Notes under the pieces: generated by a model | Told to the model about the DNA's origin: nothing | What the model saw: only the letters and a program-made list of their open reading frames with translations | Database searches by the model: none | Position numbers and translations under genes: made by a program | Part shown: positions 46,796 through 60,194 of the stretch, piece after piece | Numbering within the stretch: the first letter of the stretch is position 1 | Layout of the letters: each line of letters starts with the position of its first letter | NCBI RefSeq assembly: GCF_000276665.1 | Contig: NW_004955427.1 | Coordinates: 529,348-593,347 of the forward strand | Reading direction: 5' to 3' | Source: Chinchilla lanigera | Lineage: Eukaryota > Chordata > Mammalia > Rodentia > Chinchillidae | DNA length: 64,000 nucleotides

Positions 46796-49700
46796 CAGAG
46801 CTCAGGCTAGAAATATTTTTTAAGAGACAATTGGTGTGAGTCAAAACAAATTACTGTGGATATTAGAAACCTACACAAAATGGGAACTTACCAGATACTC
46901 TGAGACATTAGCTCATCTGGTTGTTTAGAAACAAGAATTGTAATTATAATTTTCATAAGCAAAACCTCAGGGTATCTGACAAATAAGGAGGTAGAAAATA
47001 CTTGTGGAAATAATTTAGCACATTATTTTGTCTTCAACCAAGCAATGATAAGAACAACAATCCTAAAAGTCGTTAAATTACTGGGTTCTTTTTTCAACAA
47101 GTACTTATTTGTAAGTATTGTGAACAGTTTGAAGAATTTTAAAGTATAGTTCTTGTCCTCACAGAAACTACTAGTAAGAAAACTCAGCATTCCCATTATG
47201 CTTTGGAGAACCTCATATAACAACATAGGACAGTTGTATTCTATGAAATACTACAGTAAAGAGTTCAGACAAAAATACCCATGAAGTCCCCAAATGCTAG
47301 ATGTATTGAGGTAGGGGTAGAATAATGTGGACCTTTGATGAGAAGTTTCTTGAATGAAATGAAGTTGAGCCTGGCCCTGAATATTGTATAAAATTGAGAG
47401 AGGAGTGAAGCAGGTATACTAAGTGCTATGAAGACTGTGAGGATGCTGTGTGGTTGGAAGGAAAAGGTTGTGCAGGTAGATTTAAACACTCCTAGGCTTA
47501 GGGGTTTGCACTATATTGCACAGCAATGTGGAATTATCAGAAGCTTTAAAGAGATGTTGAAGTATTTTAATATGGTAACAGCAAGGTTATGTACAATGGA
47601 CTGAAAAAGGACAACCTCAAGTTAGAAGAAAGATTAAGGGGCTGTTATATAAATCCTAGTATGGACAAGGAAAGTGAAATAGGATGGATTGTCCCAACTC
47701 CTGGAGGGGAGACAGTCAGTCAGTGAAGCTAACTGCTGTCAGCATTGTTTCTGCAATGGTCAGGATAAAATAGCACCAAAACAAACTGTGTCTGAAGATA
47801 AAAGCTCAAAATTCAAGAAGACAAATCTGTTCTCAGGTTATAGAGGCAAAGATGGGGGTGAGAACTAGAGATGAAGTTAAAAGGGAGCCAAGTAAAGGTG
47901 AGATTTCATCAAGGGTGAGGGACTCACATGAGTGCAAAGTTAGAGAAGCAAAGTACAATTAGGGTAAGGGTTTTCCTGTAGAATGGTCTAGGTTGCCCAG
48001 AGCTCTAGGTGGGAGAAGCTCATCCCATGCTTTATCTCTGAGCTGAGACTGGACAGACACTCACTCCTCCAGCTTTGAAAGGAAGGAAGTCTATTTGCTA
48101 TCAACAGTAACTTTGTTGGGCATCAACCAGGCACAGCTCTGAGGGCTTTGTGAAAGTTAGATTGGCTCCTGGAGCTTTTTCAGGAATTTGCTTTTCTTTG
48201 ACAGACTACAATCACCACGAGCTAGTTTTGAACCTCAGAGAACATCACAGAATGAGAACCAATTCAAAAAGGTGCAAAGCTCAATCAGGATTTTTAAAAA
48301 GTAGAATAAAATCTAAAGATTAGAATTATGTCATTTTATAGTAGAAAAGATCTTCCTTAGAACTTCTTTATAATTCTCCACTGAAGCTGTAAACTGGATT
48401 TTCAAAAATAGCATTCTTTTGTTATACAAGTGCTTTTATACCTTCAGGAACACCTCTATATTTATTTTTAGTGTCTAACTCCTCCTCTTCTTTTTATAGT
48501 AGTAGACTGGATTCATAGACAAATGCTGCAGTTTACAAGAGTAACTTACCATGCGCTTAATTTAAAGTTTTCACCATTATTACTTTCATTAAGGCGTAAA
48601 CAAACTCAGGACATTGATATGTAGAAGATAGTATGTTTTAAAAAAATCTAGATGTACTGTATTGCCAAGAGTACACAAAAGCTGTTTTAAATGATGTCTT
48701 TGATCATGCCAGTGGAAGTTTCTAGCCAGTTAATAATATCATTTTACAGTGGTAGCACATGTGTAAGTAGGTGTGAAATATTTCAAGAGTAGAATCTCAT
48801 CTGTTGTTGCCAGAGGGTAGAGGAAGTCTATAAAGCAAGAGACGTCTGCAGCAGTTGGGAGGAATTTTCAGGAGGCACGGACAAAAGAGAAATTCTATTT
48901 CACAGCTGATTATTGACCATGTGTAGAGGACAAGAATATTCTGCTAATCAGATTTCCAGCCTACTGTCAGAAAATGAACAATCATAAACTTAAATGATAA
49001 AACAAAAAGATTCATAAAAGATCGAATATATTTTCATTAGCTATATCTAGTTAAGCTTTTTATTAAATCTCTGGAGAGGAAGTAGCAGTAACATCAGGAT
49101 TAAGGAAACATTAAATGTTATTTTTAAGATATGTATTTATGTTTATAAATTGATAGAATTATATTCTTGCCTCATTATTAATGTAATTGAGATGTGTAGG
49201 ATTGAGCCAAAACCTTGGATTAATTTGTAGCAGAATTTTCTTCAGAGAGCTGACAGTCTCCTGACTCATTTCCCTCACTGTTTTATCTCAGTAATTTGAG
49301 CTATGGGAGTACTCCTAAAACCATATTAAGAGAATCAACTGCATAAATAGTGTCTGAAATGAAATGATATTTTTTCTCTACATAAAAAGACCAAAACAAT
49401 ATCAACCAATCATAACCAGCCTGTTTTCTTTGGAGAATAAGTTTTCTGCTCAAAAAAATAGGTGTACATCCCATCTTGTTCTTATCATAGCTTAAGTAAT
49501 AAAATGAACTGTGAAAAGAATGTTACATGCCAGTATACCCTGTCCTTATTCTAAACAGCTTTGGAGCACACTTCAGTAACTGTCAGTTTGTCATTCTTTG
49601 TATTAAATGTGATTCTTGTGGTTTCTTTGGGGGTATCCAACTACAATATTATTGCCATTAAGTCATTCTTTGTGTCCCCTTGTAGATACCATAGGGGTGA

Positions 49701-50419
49701 CAACAAATGTGCTTCGCCTTTCAATGTAGACCCTCAGACACTACAATGTATGGTAGAAGTTTTGGCTTCTTTTTATTATAAAAATATAGAAGTGAATTGA
49801 TGAATCATCACCTAGTGTACGAAGCAACATGACATATTTCAATTATACTGATATAATTGACCAACGTAGTAATAAGGTACAGAATTGATGTAAGAAATTT
49901 TCTAAAGAAAAAAATATCCTGATCTGGATGTGTCTGTCTTGATGAATTAGCTCATTTAAGGAAATGGCTTCACAAAGGTCAGTGAGTAGCGTGCATGCCC
50001 AAGATGACAGAAGTATGTGAATCATTTCTATTAAAATGGAACCTGTCCCCTTAGCCTGCAAGCCTTCACGGCTGATTTTAAATGGGATGAATGAAAGCAC
50101 TTCTGCCTTTCTGGTTCAGAGGAAAAGCTGCAGAGGGATTGCCACTACCAGGTTGTCTCATTAGAAATTCTCATTTATTGGACAGTTTAGCTACATGCCA
50201 GGGTATGTTGGATTCCTGGGGGTTGAGTCACTTGCACTGGTTAATCAAGATGTGCTCTCACAGGAAGTGTCTATGGACACGTTGCATTAGAGAAACGGGA
50301 AAAAAAATGACTCAGACTGAAAATTAGTGGTGAATCAAGGGTTATGCAAAGGAGGGTGTCTGCTAGTGAGGGAGAGGCACACAAGGGATATTTAGTTTTC
50401 TTGTTTCTGTACCTTATTA
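46796..50419. other. Intergenic, mostly unique; possible ancient repeat at about 47,110-47,640
   Basis: The possible old repeat has ttcttgtcctcacagaaact and gttgagcctggccctgaata in an order seen in L2-era elements; uncertain. No gene was recognised in the remaining 3 kb. Confidence 0.4.
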
Positions 50420-50435
50420 AGATTTGTACGAGGGA

Positions 50436-50535
50436 GGGGCTGGGGATTTAGCTCAGCGGCAAAAGCGCCTGCCTGGCAAGCGCAAGGTCGTGAGTTCGGT
50501 TCCCGGTACCGAAGAAAAACCAAAAAAAAAAAAAA
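50436..50535 (+). repeat. Young ID-like SINE with perfect 16-bp target duplication
   Basis: Near-consensus unit ggggctggggatttagctca, gcgcctgcctggcaagcgca, gtgagttcggttcccggtac. Exact flanks agatttgtacgaggga at 50,420-50,435 and 50,536-50,551. Confidence 0.97.
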
Positions 50536-50551
50536 AGATTTGTACGAGGGA

Positions 50552-51287
50552 AGTTACTAGGTGACTCCAGTATAAATCATTCCTCTGTGAAGAAATTATA
50601 TGAAGCTTGAAAATAAGTATTCCCAACATCCAACAAAGTGGGCTGAAATAGTTTACAACAGTAATGTTCATACTCGTCCAAGAGTATATTGTTGAACTTG
50701 GTGTGCATTCTATTTATTGTAATGACTGAGATGAGAATAACTGAGGCTTCAAACACAAAGTCACCAACGTATGCTCACTGAAAAAAGTAAAAGGAAATTT
50801 GAAACATTTTTATACTACAAAAATGAGTGTCATTTTATCTAATGATTATTTTTCCTAAAATCTTTTAAATTACAAATGTAAGTGTTCTGGCAACCACAAA
50901 TTTTATTGCCTATCTTTTTTTTATTGACTGGGAATATAAAACTTTGAAGTTCATAGAAATTTTATTTTTCATCTTATGACAGAGATTGCTCAAAAGAAAA
51001 TATAATTATGTTTTGAAAATAGAAAAGTTAATAAATCCTTTAGAAATTGATCAGTGATCAGCAGCGCAATGTACAAGACAGGAGAAACATTTCTTAACCG
51101 ACTTATAGAACGTTATATCAATAGTTTATTCTATAGCAGAGATATTTTAGTAAAATTGTCCTACATGAGGCCATATTTTCATTATTAGAATTCCCAAGTG
51201 AAAGAATAGGATCAGAGAGGAATAACTGGGTAAAAGAAATTTTAGTATATTAGGTAGTTTTTTATTAACTTAAAATTTTAATAATAC
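50552..51287. other. Intergenic AT-rich, nothing recognised
   Basis: No supported gene, repeat or motif. Confidence 0.5.
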
Positions 51288-51600
51288 ACACCATTTCTGA
51301 AGTGTTTTCTATTTGCCAGACACACTGCTAAAGGGCCGGGGATATAGCTCAGTGGCACAGCACCCGCCTGGCAAGTACAAGGTCCTGAGTTTGATTCCCA
51401 GTACAAAAAAAAATAAATAAATAAACAACAACAACAAAAAACCCAACCCAGACACAGTGCTAAGTGCTCCATATGCTGTATACCAGGCTTTGTGTCAAAT
51501 GCTTCTTAGTTAAAAATCACAGAGACCCTGTAGGGTTGGTGCAGTTAATGCTATGCCCATTTTGTAGTGAGGAGATAGACTATACCAAATGTTATAACAC
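51288..51600 (-). repeat. MIR, antisense, split by an ID-like SINE
   Basis: Left piece tgaagtgttttctatttgcc and right piece cagacacagtgctaagtgct, then ttttgtagtgaggagatag, join into one MIR when the SINE is removed. Confidence 0.7.
51333..51448 (+). repeat. ID-like SINE inserted in the MIR
   Basis: gggccggggatatagctcag ... gattcccagtac plus an A-rich, AAATAA-containing tail. Flanks cagacacactgctaa (51,317-51,331) and cagacacagtgctaa (51,449-51,463) differ by one base. Confidence 0.93.
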
Positions 51601-53024
51601 ATTGACTTGCACCTGTATTTTTCCTACCTCCAAAATCTGTACATATATGCAGTGTTTTAGAAATTGAGCAATAAAATCCCTTAGTTGTTAAGAGCAAACA
51701 AATTCTGAGGCCAAAAGGAGTGAAAATTTACCAAAATTTACAGTGAACCTGATGCCAAATACTAAAGATATACATTTATTTCTACAATAAATCATCACTA
51801 AGATTAAATTATGTTGAGCAGTCTGCTTTTCCATAAATTGTACAAAAACTGTTTGGAGCTAAAGTATCTAGGGTCCTTTTTGACCTACAAGTTTAGAAAC
51901 CGGAAGCTCTACATTAGAATCTTTGAAATAGGTGACCATTGTGATTACCTAATAATTGTAAGTGCAGGGATGCAGGAGCCTGCTTAGGGGTGCTGTCTGG
52001 GGCTCTTCTAACTCAGAGCCGTATCACAGAAATACATGGGAGCACTTCATATTGGTCACATATTGAGCAGGCCGTTTCCTAGGTAAAAACTTCAGTATGT
52101 AAAATTTTCTCTCTCTGCAAGTTAAAAGAGTGGTACTTGAATAAGTGATACTAAACGGTGCTATGTGGACCTAGTTGTTTGGGAATCTCTGAAAGGGATT
52201 CATTCAAGTAAGTTTTACTAGAATGATAATGCTATACTTCCTGAAAATATTAACAGGCATCAACCTCAGAGATATAACATCTAGGGTAATTCAGCAAAGG
52301 TGTGATTTGTACATCAACATGTACACTGCAGGCTTTCAGAAGAATATAAAGTCCAAGTGCTATAATTGTGTCAGGAAGTAGGGCCAAATGGTGAAGGGAG
52401 AAGTTTGCTTCTCCTCCTTCAGGAAGCTTTCCAGGTTAGGGCTTGAGTTATCAAGTTTGGTTAGCTTATTCTTGTCCTACAAGTTGCATCCTCCTTTGAG
52501 ATTCCTTACAAGTAAAACTAGCCATGTTGCAGACTGGTGATGGTTTTTATCCATCCTAATACACTTGCAGAGGAGCTTCTCTCTGACAGCTGGCTGTTGC
52601 TAGGCTAATGGACTGCCTGAGTTTATGGACATAAATGGTCTGTGGTTAGCTCATCGGTTTTGGCTTAGCATCCTCCTGTAAAAAACCCTTTCACTTTTTA
52701 AAAGTCTCAATCAGTGGTTTTGGCATTGACTTGGTCTATTTTTTGACCCTAAACATTGATTCCAGCACCTGGAATGTAGAGATTTTCAGTTATGTAGTGT
52801 TATTATTATTAGATTATTTATCTTCAGTCATACTGTGGGGAAGTTTTATGTTTGTTATGTTCCTTCACACGGGAAAAAGATACTTTCTTCAATTGGGCAG
52901 CATAAAAGAAACACCATCATTTTGAATATTAGGAAATGAAAATATCAATGATTTTCTAGAAATTATTTACATGTTAGGATAATAAAAAGTGGAAAAAAAC
53001 TTTGAAAACAACCATGATCTTTAC
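51601..53024. other. Intergenic, nothing recognised
   Basis: Unique-looking AT-rich sequence. The 64-codon frame at 52,731 has no recognised features. Confidence 0.5.
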
Positions 53025-53027
53025 TTT

Positions 53028-53154
53028 TCTTTTTTTTTTGCCTTTTTGAAACAGGGTCTCGCTGTGCAGTTCAGGCTGGCCTCGAACTCCCAATGATCCT
53101 CCTGCCTCAGCCTCTCAAGTGCTGGGGTTACAGGCATGTGCCACTGCGTCCAGC
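53028..53154 (-). repeat. B1 SINE, antisense
   Basis: gaaacagggtctcgctgtgc, aggctggcctcgaactccc, cctcctgcctcagcctct and gctggggttacaggcatg. Confidence 0.92.
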
Positions 53155-53257
53155 ATACATTCGTTATTTATTTTTGTTTCTTAATATATTTTTACCTATT
53201 TACTGGGTTATTCCTTTGGATTATTCATTTTGTCTGAGCAAACCTATTCCTTAATAT

Positions 53258-53361
53258 GTTCACGTTTGTTTTACTTTTTTTTTTTTTTTGTATTGGGAAT
53301 TGAACTCAGGACCTTGCGCTTGCCAGGTAGGCACTTGTGCGACTCAGCTATATCCCCGGCC
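53258..53361 (-). repeat. ID-like SINE, antisense
   Basis: T-tract, tattgggaattgaactcagg, gcgcttgccaggtaggc and cagctatatccccggcc. Flanks ccttaatat at 53,249-53,257 and 53,362-53,370. Confidence 0.9.
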
Positions 53362-53711
53362 CCTTAATATCCTCATCAATCCAAATTGTTTATAATTTTC
53401 AACAGGCTAGCAACATCCTGGCAAGCCATGCTCAAAGCCTTAGCAATATCTTTGACCAGTTTCTCAAGTTTTGTTCAAATTATTCAAAATTCAGTGAAAC
53501 TTAATCATTTATCCTTTAAATAACTTGTGTATTCATTATTAACCCTTGCTTTTTCAGTGCCATGTCACAATCTTGGTCCTTTCCCTCAGCAAATCTTTTG
53601 TTAATAATATTTCTTCTTTGATTCCCTTCAGTGATAATCCTTAAAACTGCTAATAAATTCCTTGACCACAGGAAATCCACGTATTTCCATGAGTTTAGAG
53701 GCTATTAAGTA

Positions 53712-53795
53712 GGACTGGGGATAAGCGCAAGGTCCTGAGTTCAATTCTGGTACCAATAAAATAAAATAAAATAAAATAAATTAAAAAGAAAAAGA
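53712..53795 (+). repeat. ID-like SINE lacking its A-box region
   Basis: It starts ggactggggata and passes directly to agcgcaaggtcctgagttca and tggtacc, skipping about 30 bases (A box to anticodon-arm region). The tail is (AATAA)n. Flanks ctattaagt at 53,702-53,710 and 53,796-53,804. Confidence 0.88.
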
Positions 53796-53804
53796 CTATT
53801 AAGT

Positions 53805-56210
53805 GACATTTGTTTAATACAAAAAAAAAAAAAAAGGTAAAAGTATAGCTGAAAGGTTAAGGTAAATCCTGCCCCAGAAGTACTGTAGGGGAAGGCTGAG
53901 GCATGGCAATGTGGCAGAGCACTTACGCACAACCCGCCAACGAAGGAGCCTTGTTAACTGCGGGTGCAGCCCGGAAGCGCTGGGGCTGAGGTGGGATCCA
54001 GCCAAGCCCCGCACCCAGTACCGGTCATCTGACTGAGAACACACCAAACCTAGCACCAGATAAAAATCTAGCACAAAGCCAATTAATTGATTGGGACAAA
54101 TAAGAACCTGGAAAGCACCCACCACTATACCTATTCGTCTTTTTTTGTGCCGTTTTGTTTTGTGGCAAAACCGCATACTTTTTAGTGTTCTTAGTTTCTT
54201 GCCCGGCCACGTTAATCCATCCTCTGGGCATTTTGGGTTTTGTTTTCTTTGTGGTCACCTTTGCCTTCCAAACTGGAAGAGTGCCCTACCTATCTTTTCG
54301 TAGAGTCAGCTTCACTTGATTGCCAGTAGTGTGGGACTTCACATCGTGTACAGAAATGAAGTAGACTGTGAAAAGTAACCACTTTGTTCTCAGCAGCTGG
54401 CATGTGAGCGCCAAGTGTCCAAGGGATGCATCCAATGCGTGTAGTTAAGAAAACACTCCCTGAATGTGGAGTTCCCCGAACAGGTATGGAAAACAAGGCG
54501 AAACAAAAAGGCAAAAATGCTATGAATGGTAAGAAGGCAGTAATGGTAAGAACCCGATACTTGTACTGAACTTATTATTTTTCTTCTTTTTTTGACTTCG
54601 AGAAAGGAGGAGAGGAAGTTAAAGGTAGAGCAACATATGCAGGAGGCTGAACAGAAGGCTGTGGGTTGGAAACTCAACCAAGCTTGATGCAAATGACAAA
54701 AGCACTTTAAAAACACATATGTCAAATACTCTTGTAATTCTTTGGTGATTCTGTAATGTTGTAGATTTTTTCTAGCATTGCCATCACCTTAACCTGTTAG
54801 CATACCCTGTAACACCAAGGTATGCGTGAGTAAAGTTAATTTTGGGAAAACCATGTAGAAATGATGTCTGGGTTGTCTGGTGTGAAATGAGGAAGCATAT
54901 GTGAAACCTCAAGATGGTTGTTAGTCGAAAGAGTAGACAAATGTGCTTGATGCAGATGTAACCAAGAAAGCTACCTCCCCTCTTTCCTAGCTGCCATTGA
55001 TAGAGTTAAATGTTTCCTTCGTCTCTGCATAAAGATCCTTATCGGCAAAGACCTTGACTTTGATCTTTTTATACTCCTTGCATTGTCAATAGAATATGAA
55101 ACTCATATTATACATTCAAAAAACATCAATTTGAAACTTTGACCATTGTATTTGACACAGAAAAATACTTCCAATATACAATGTGCCTGAAGTTTAGTTT
55201 GATTTTATCAAACAAATTTGCCATAATGTGTAATGCTAAAGATTAATCTCTAGTATTGCCTACTATATAATTGAGCTTTATTCACAATTAATATTGTCAC
55301 TTGCTGGTAAAACTTAATAGACTATCTGTGAACAACTGAATATGAATATACATAAGACGCTATAGTGACTAATGGTTTTGATGTTTTATATGGGAAGAAA
55401 AAGACATTTACATTGTGAACAATTTAGACAATTTTGTGTGAGTGCGTGTGTGTGTGTGAAAGCGTTTCAAATCCTGTTTCTTACTTTTGCAGATATAAAT
55501 ATATTTGACTTTCCATCCAAGAAGGCATTGAATTTCTAGTTTCTCCCTATGAATTTGTCCCCTTCCACCCTATTTTCAAATGGTCAATTATTTGATTTCA
55601 TTTCATTTTAGCAATAACTTACTAACCCGTAGTAAAAGGGCACTAATGCACAGTACTAAATCTCTGTTTCCCACTGAACTAGCTAAGCACCCATGTGAAC
55701 TCTCTTCCAAATGACTGCATGTGATAGTTTCCCCAATTATTTCACTAACACCAAGCATATGCTCTCAGTTCAGCTGCTGGTATCAGTTTATTTGCTGTTC
55801 ATTACCCACTAGGAAGATTCACATACTTCAGGTTATCTTATACTACACTTCATATGCAGGCACTAGTTTCTTTGTGGGGATAATTAATGGTAGCTGGCAC
55901 AACAGACATCCTGAAATCTCAGTGCCAATATAACAAAAATTTAATATTGTTCACATTGCATGTCCAGAAAGAGTTGGTGGACAGTAGGTAGGGAAATTGC
56001 TATTTTTTAGTCACTCAAAATAATCCACCCTAATAGTAACTCCCCCAGTTTATAGTTACCCCTGGTCATCCTAAATAGTTAATTGCCCTTTACAGGAGGA
56101 AAGGACTGGAGGGGCATGCCAATTCTTAACTCCTCAAGCCTTGATTTAAGAATATTACTTCCACTCATGAATCATCTGCTTTAATTAGTGACTAAGCTGT
56201 AACCTAATTG
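53805..56210. other. Intergenic, no gene recognised
   Basis: 53,880-54,030 is locally GC-rich with weak tRNA-SINE-like text (ggctgaggcatggcaatgtg). 54,200-54,720 is moderately GC-balanced, with several frames of about 100 codons on the minus strand and no domain. Confidence 0.4.
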
Positions 56211-56578
56211 TGTCAGTCAACTTTCTCTGACTGTAACAAGTGCATGAGATAATCAAGTTATAAAGATAAAGGGTTATCTGCCTCACAGTTGTGGAGGTTC
56301 CATTCCATGACCAACTGTTACTTTTACTCTGGCCTTTGGTGAAGAAGCGCATCATGGTGGGGAGCCCATGAGAGTAAGGTCTCTAACCTAATGATGGCCG
56401 AGAAGCAAAAGGGGTGTGACTGTGGTCCTAAAATCCCTTTCAAGGTCACATTCTCCTATGACCTAAAGCCTCTCACTAGGTGCCACCTCTTACAGATTCC
56501 ACCCAGTGTGTCCACCTGGGGACCAAACCTTTCACACATAGGCCTTGGGGGGGAACATTCCAAATCCAAGCTGTGGCA
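56211..56578 (-). mobile_element. MaLR-type LTR, antisense, diverged
   Basis: tgtcagtcaactttctctg, cctcacagttgtggaggttc, catggtggggagcccatg, then ggggggaacattccaaatcc and a terminal gctgtggca. Confidence 0.7.
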
Positions 56579-57534
56579 TGAATTACAAAAAGGGTCAGGA
56601 AACACAAGGGGCGTGAGAAATAGCTGGAGAGCCCTGTCTTTGCCCCTGGCAGCTAATGTACTGTAAGAAGATGACTAGGCATTAGTCAAGAATTTTCTGC
56701 ATGAAAGCATCTGGTAGTTATTAGTTCTGCTCAAAAAATATTCCCAGTTCACTTTCCCTGAAGTGTACTTCCCTGTGTTTCCCGGGAGTTGGAGTGGTCC
56801 TGTGCTTCCGCCATTGCTTTAGGCAATTAAATGTTGGACTCTCTAACTGCTGGACTCTTCAAGCCTAGCATCCAGAATGTGTGTACTATTTTCCCATCTG
56901 CCTCAAAGCCCAGCAGTGTTTCACTGCCCCGTTAGCCTGGATACCCAAGTGAGCATGACAGTAGCAATCCAGCCAAATTACAGTAGATACGTGATAAGAA
57001 TGCAAAATAAGTCATAGCTTTAGATCACGAGACTTGGGTGGTTGTTTATTACTGAAATGTATTCCACTCGATTCTGATATTTTATTTTCTCATCTTTCTT
57101 TAATGACAGGGAAGGAATTTTTTAACGGATTTCTCTGCTTGTTTGACTCTCTTTTGCTTTGGTACTTCTGCATCGCTTTTCATTAGCGATGACATTCTCA
57201 AGCAGTAGAATCAGATTTTCTCATAGTTCCCTGGGTACTACTGAAGTCAGAGGCCACTTACAACCAGGAGCCAGCAGTGTAGGAGAAGCACCACCAGTGG
57301 CTCTTCTTAGTTCTGCTTTCCAAGCAACGTTTGTCTGAGGGTTAGCTTTAGCAGAAGGCCCTTCAAACACGAGTCCATTCACTGGCTCACTTCCAGGTTC
57401 TCTCCTTTCCTTCTCGTCTCTGTATTGTCCTTCCTTCATCTCATTGGAGGAAACCTCCCTGTCAAAGGATAACAGGACAAAGCATTAGAAAATAAGTGAA
57501 ATGGCTTCACTGTCAATCTGGATTTAACAATAGG
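56579..57534. other. Intergenic; contains a 72-codon minus-strand frame at 57,221-57,439
   Basis: The frame is bounded by a start at 57,439 and is rich in E/R/K and G/P. No domain was recognised and no splice context links it to a gene. Listed for completeness and treated as probably non-coding. Confidence 0.3.
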
Positions 57535-57725
57535 TAGAATTATGTCCTGACAGATTCACTAGATTTGGATTCAAGGAAATTTAGTTTTGAACCTTATTTC
57601 TGCTACTTAATAACTATGGGAATTTTAGTTCATTTCCTTCATCAGTAAACGGGGTCAACCTGTGCTGGGTCTTCCTCAGTGTTGTTGTGAAAGTAAAAAA
57701 TATAATGGAGATGAAATAACTTGTT
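57535..57725 (+). repeat. MIR, sense orientation
   Basis: tagatttggattcaaggaaa, ttatttctgctacttaataa, cttcatcagtaaacgggg and gttgttgtgaaagtaaaa. Confidence 0.75.
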
Positions 57726-59394
57726 TTTATTATGTCTTTGCAGTCATCATGAAAACCAAAGGTACTGTTCTCATATAACACCTTCTAATATAACTTTTAT
57801 TTGTAGTAAATGTTTTTAAGTTTGAAGAAACCTATAAGATAAGTCTACCTGATTTCAGACTGTATCTATTCTCTAGACTTGCTTCCTCTGTACAGGGTGT
57901 TTATCATCCAGAATGAAACTTTGTTGAGGCAAAAATTTTGAGAACAAAAGTTTGAGGTAAATACCTCCTATGGGATTTACCCAGTCTAGGTTATGTACCC
58001 AGTTACATTTTAGCTTTTGAGCTCTATACAACAACAAAAGAGTAAAGGAAAAGAATTGAATGTACAAAATTATGAGAACTCTGTGTCATTTACCAATGGG
58101 TAATATAAGCACAACTAAAATTATAAGCATTTTTTAGACTTACTGTTGTTCTTTTCAGTAGGGAATTGGTAACACTTGTAGGTAGGTCTGAGGCTTGAAG
58201 GAACTGTGCTAAGAGTTCTTTTCTGTTCCTTTCCAGGTTCTTGTTTTTCCCATTGCTCTATTACGAATCATCTGGAGACTTTTGTGTCCCTAACTTTACT
58301 AGAATGGTCATTTTTCTTGCAATCTCAGAGAATTTTCAGTCTCTCCTTATGAAGGTCTCAAAGACCTTAAATAGAGAGTCTTTACTGATGATTATTTCTA
58401 GAGAACTAAACATTCTGTTTTTAATTTCATATAATTTAAAGTGTGTAGGTCTGATCTCTTCCACTGCCCCTTAATATCTACTGCCAACTCTTGTAGGCTT
58501 TGCTTCCTACGACACAGGCTGACTCCTGTGGACCACACCATGGGCCGCTCCACCCTCTTTTTTCTGATTGTTTGGGTAGTTTGCCAATGGCAGGGGGTTC
58601 TGGGAGGAATGGAGGGAGTGATGTCTTATAGCTTTCCTGTAAGGGCTCCTCTAGCTGGCTGAGTCCTTCCAACGTAGATTCTCTTGAGGAAGTAGGTATG
58701 ACTGTAGGCTTCTGTATTATGTCTACCCTTATTAATGGCTTAAGTATTAAGCTATTCCTAACCTTTAGATATATGGCTCCTATAATCCACAACTTTGCAG
58801 AAAGTCTCTTTATAACTAAGCTATCATGAATTCATTCTATTTTGAACTATACCATCTGTTTTCTCTTGGAACAATAATTCAGTGGATATCTCTATTTAAG
58901 TTTACTGTCTATGTTCTTCTTTTCTCTCTTATTGTTGCTGTTGGCACTTTGTCTATGCATGATAACTACTATGCAAGCCTGTTTTGTACATTTTTTTCTA
59001 TTTACTATTATGTATTTCTGAATTACCTTCATGTTCTCTGCAAAATAAAGGCTGTACTTTTCAGATCTGTAGTGTGTTTCTTTTTTTCTCTTCATTTTTA
59101 AATAATTAAAGACATAAAAATGAGCAGAAATAGGTTGGAAAGCTTTTTTATCCTGAAACATTTGAGCAAGTCATTGGTAAGAATCCCTACGATTCCAAAT
59201 ACAGTACTGAATATTTTTTACTGTACAGTGTTCTGTATACTCACAGTAGCACCTCGAAGTCAGGAAACTAACATTGATAAATTACTATAACTTAAATCAT
59301 AGATATCATTCCATTTTTGCAAATTTTCCTAATTAGGCCCCATATAAAGTAATTTAATACAAGATCAAGTATTGCAACTAGCTGATATGTCTCT
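57726..59394. other. Intergenic; unassigned repeat-like block at about 58,440-58,800
   Basis: The block is less AT-rich than its flanks and has motif-rich text (gaccacaccatgggccgctc, ctcctctagctggctgag) that suggests an old LTR, but the family is not known to me. The rest is unique. Confidence 0.35.
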
Positions 59395-60190
59395 GTTATT
59401 TCCTAAGATTTTATTTCCACTTTTACTTTAGATTTTTGTCGTGAAACATCTCTAAATTGGATTTGTCAAATGTTTCTTTTTTATTAGATTCAATCTGTGT
59501 CTTTTCTAGGTCTGGAATACCATACTACTGATTTTGTACTCTTGCTACATCCAGTTAGTTGGTACCTGCTTTCCATGTATCCTATTTCAGTCGTGTTAAC
59601 TTTAATCATTTAGATGGTGTTTGGCACATTTCTCCCTTTGCAGTTACTCTTCCACCTTGCCATTGTGTAGATAGCTGAGATTATAGCCCATTCATCATCA
59701 AACCTATACTAATTTTATCATCATAATTATTACAAAGATGGTTGCCAAATTGTTGCTTCCTAATTTAATAATTTCTTGTGCACTTATTAGCATTCTATTG
59801 TAAGGAATACTTTCCTCCCAATTCATTTTTCACTTATTCATATTAGGATGGACTTATGAATGTCTGTTTTATTCAGTAGGTTATTATTAATACTGACACT
59901 TAGGATGTTCCAGATTCACCAGTGAGAGCTCTTTTAAACTGGCTCCATAATTATTTGACTATATACTCAACATAGCAAAGTCAATATTCAAGTTCATCTT
60001 TAATTTACCCTGCTCTAACCCTAAGCAAACCATGTCTCTGAGTAGTCTTGGTGTCTTTTAGTAGAGAATAGTATTTAGAAACCAAGATCTGGACTCAAAG
60101 ATTTGGAAGTATTCTTGTACCTAGACTTTGCAATAGATAAAGCTTGGGAATGAATATATGTATGCATATGTTTTCTATGCATACATACAC
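59395..60190. repeat. Old L1M-type LINE 3' fragment
   Basis: Landmarks recalled from L1M 3' ends occur in order: gttactcttccaccttgcc, cattcatattaggatggact, ggatgttccagattcacc, gtatttagaaaccaagatct and tgaatatatgtatgcatat. Confidence 0.6.
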
Positions 60191-60194
60191 TCAG

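Noticed and set aside
50436..50510. Possible tRNA gene with A- and B-box-like motifs
   Set aside because: It is an ID-like SINE: A-tail, target duplication and many relatives in the window. The cloverleaf is not maintained.
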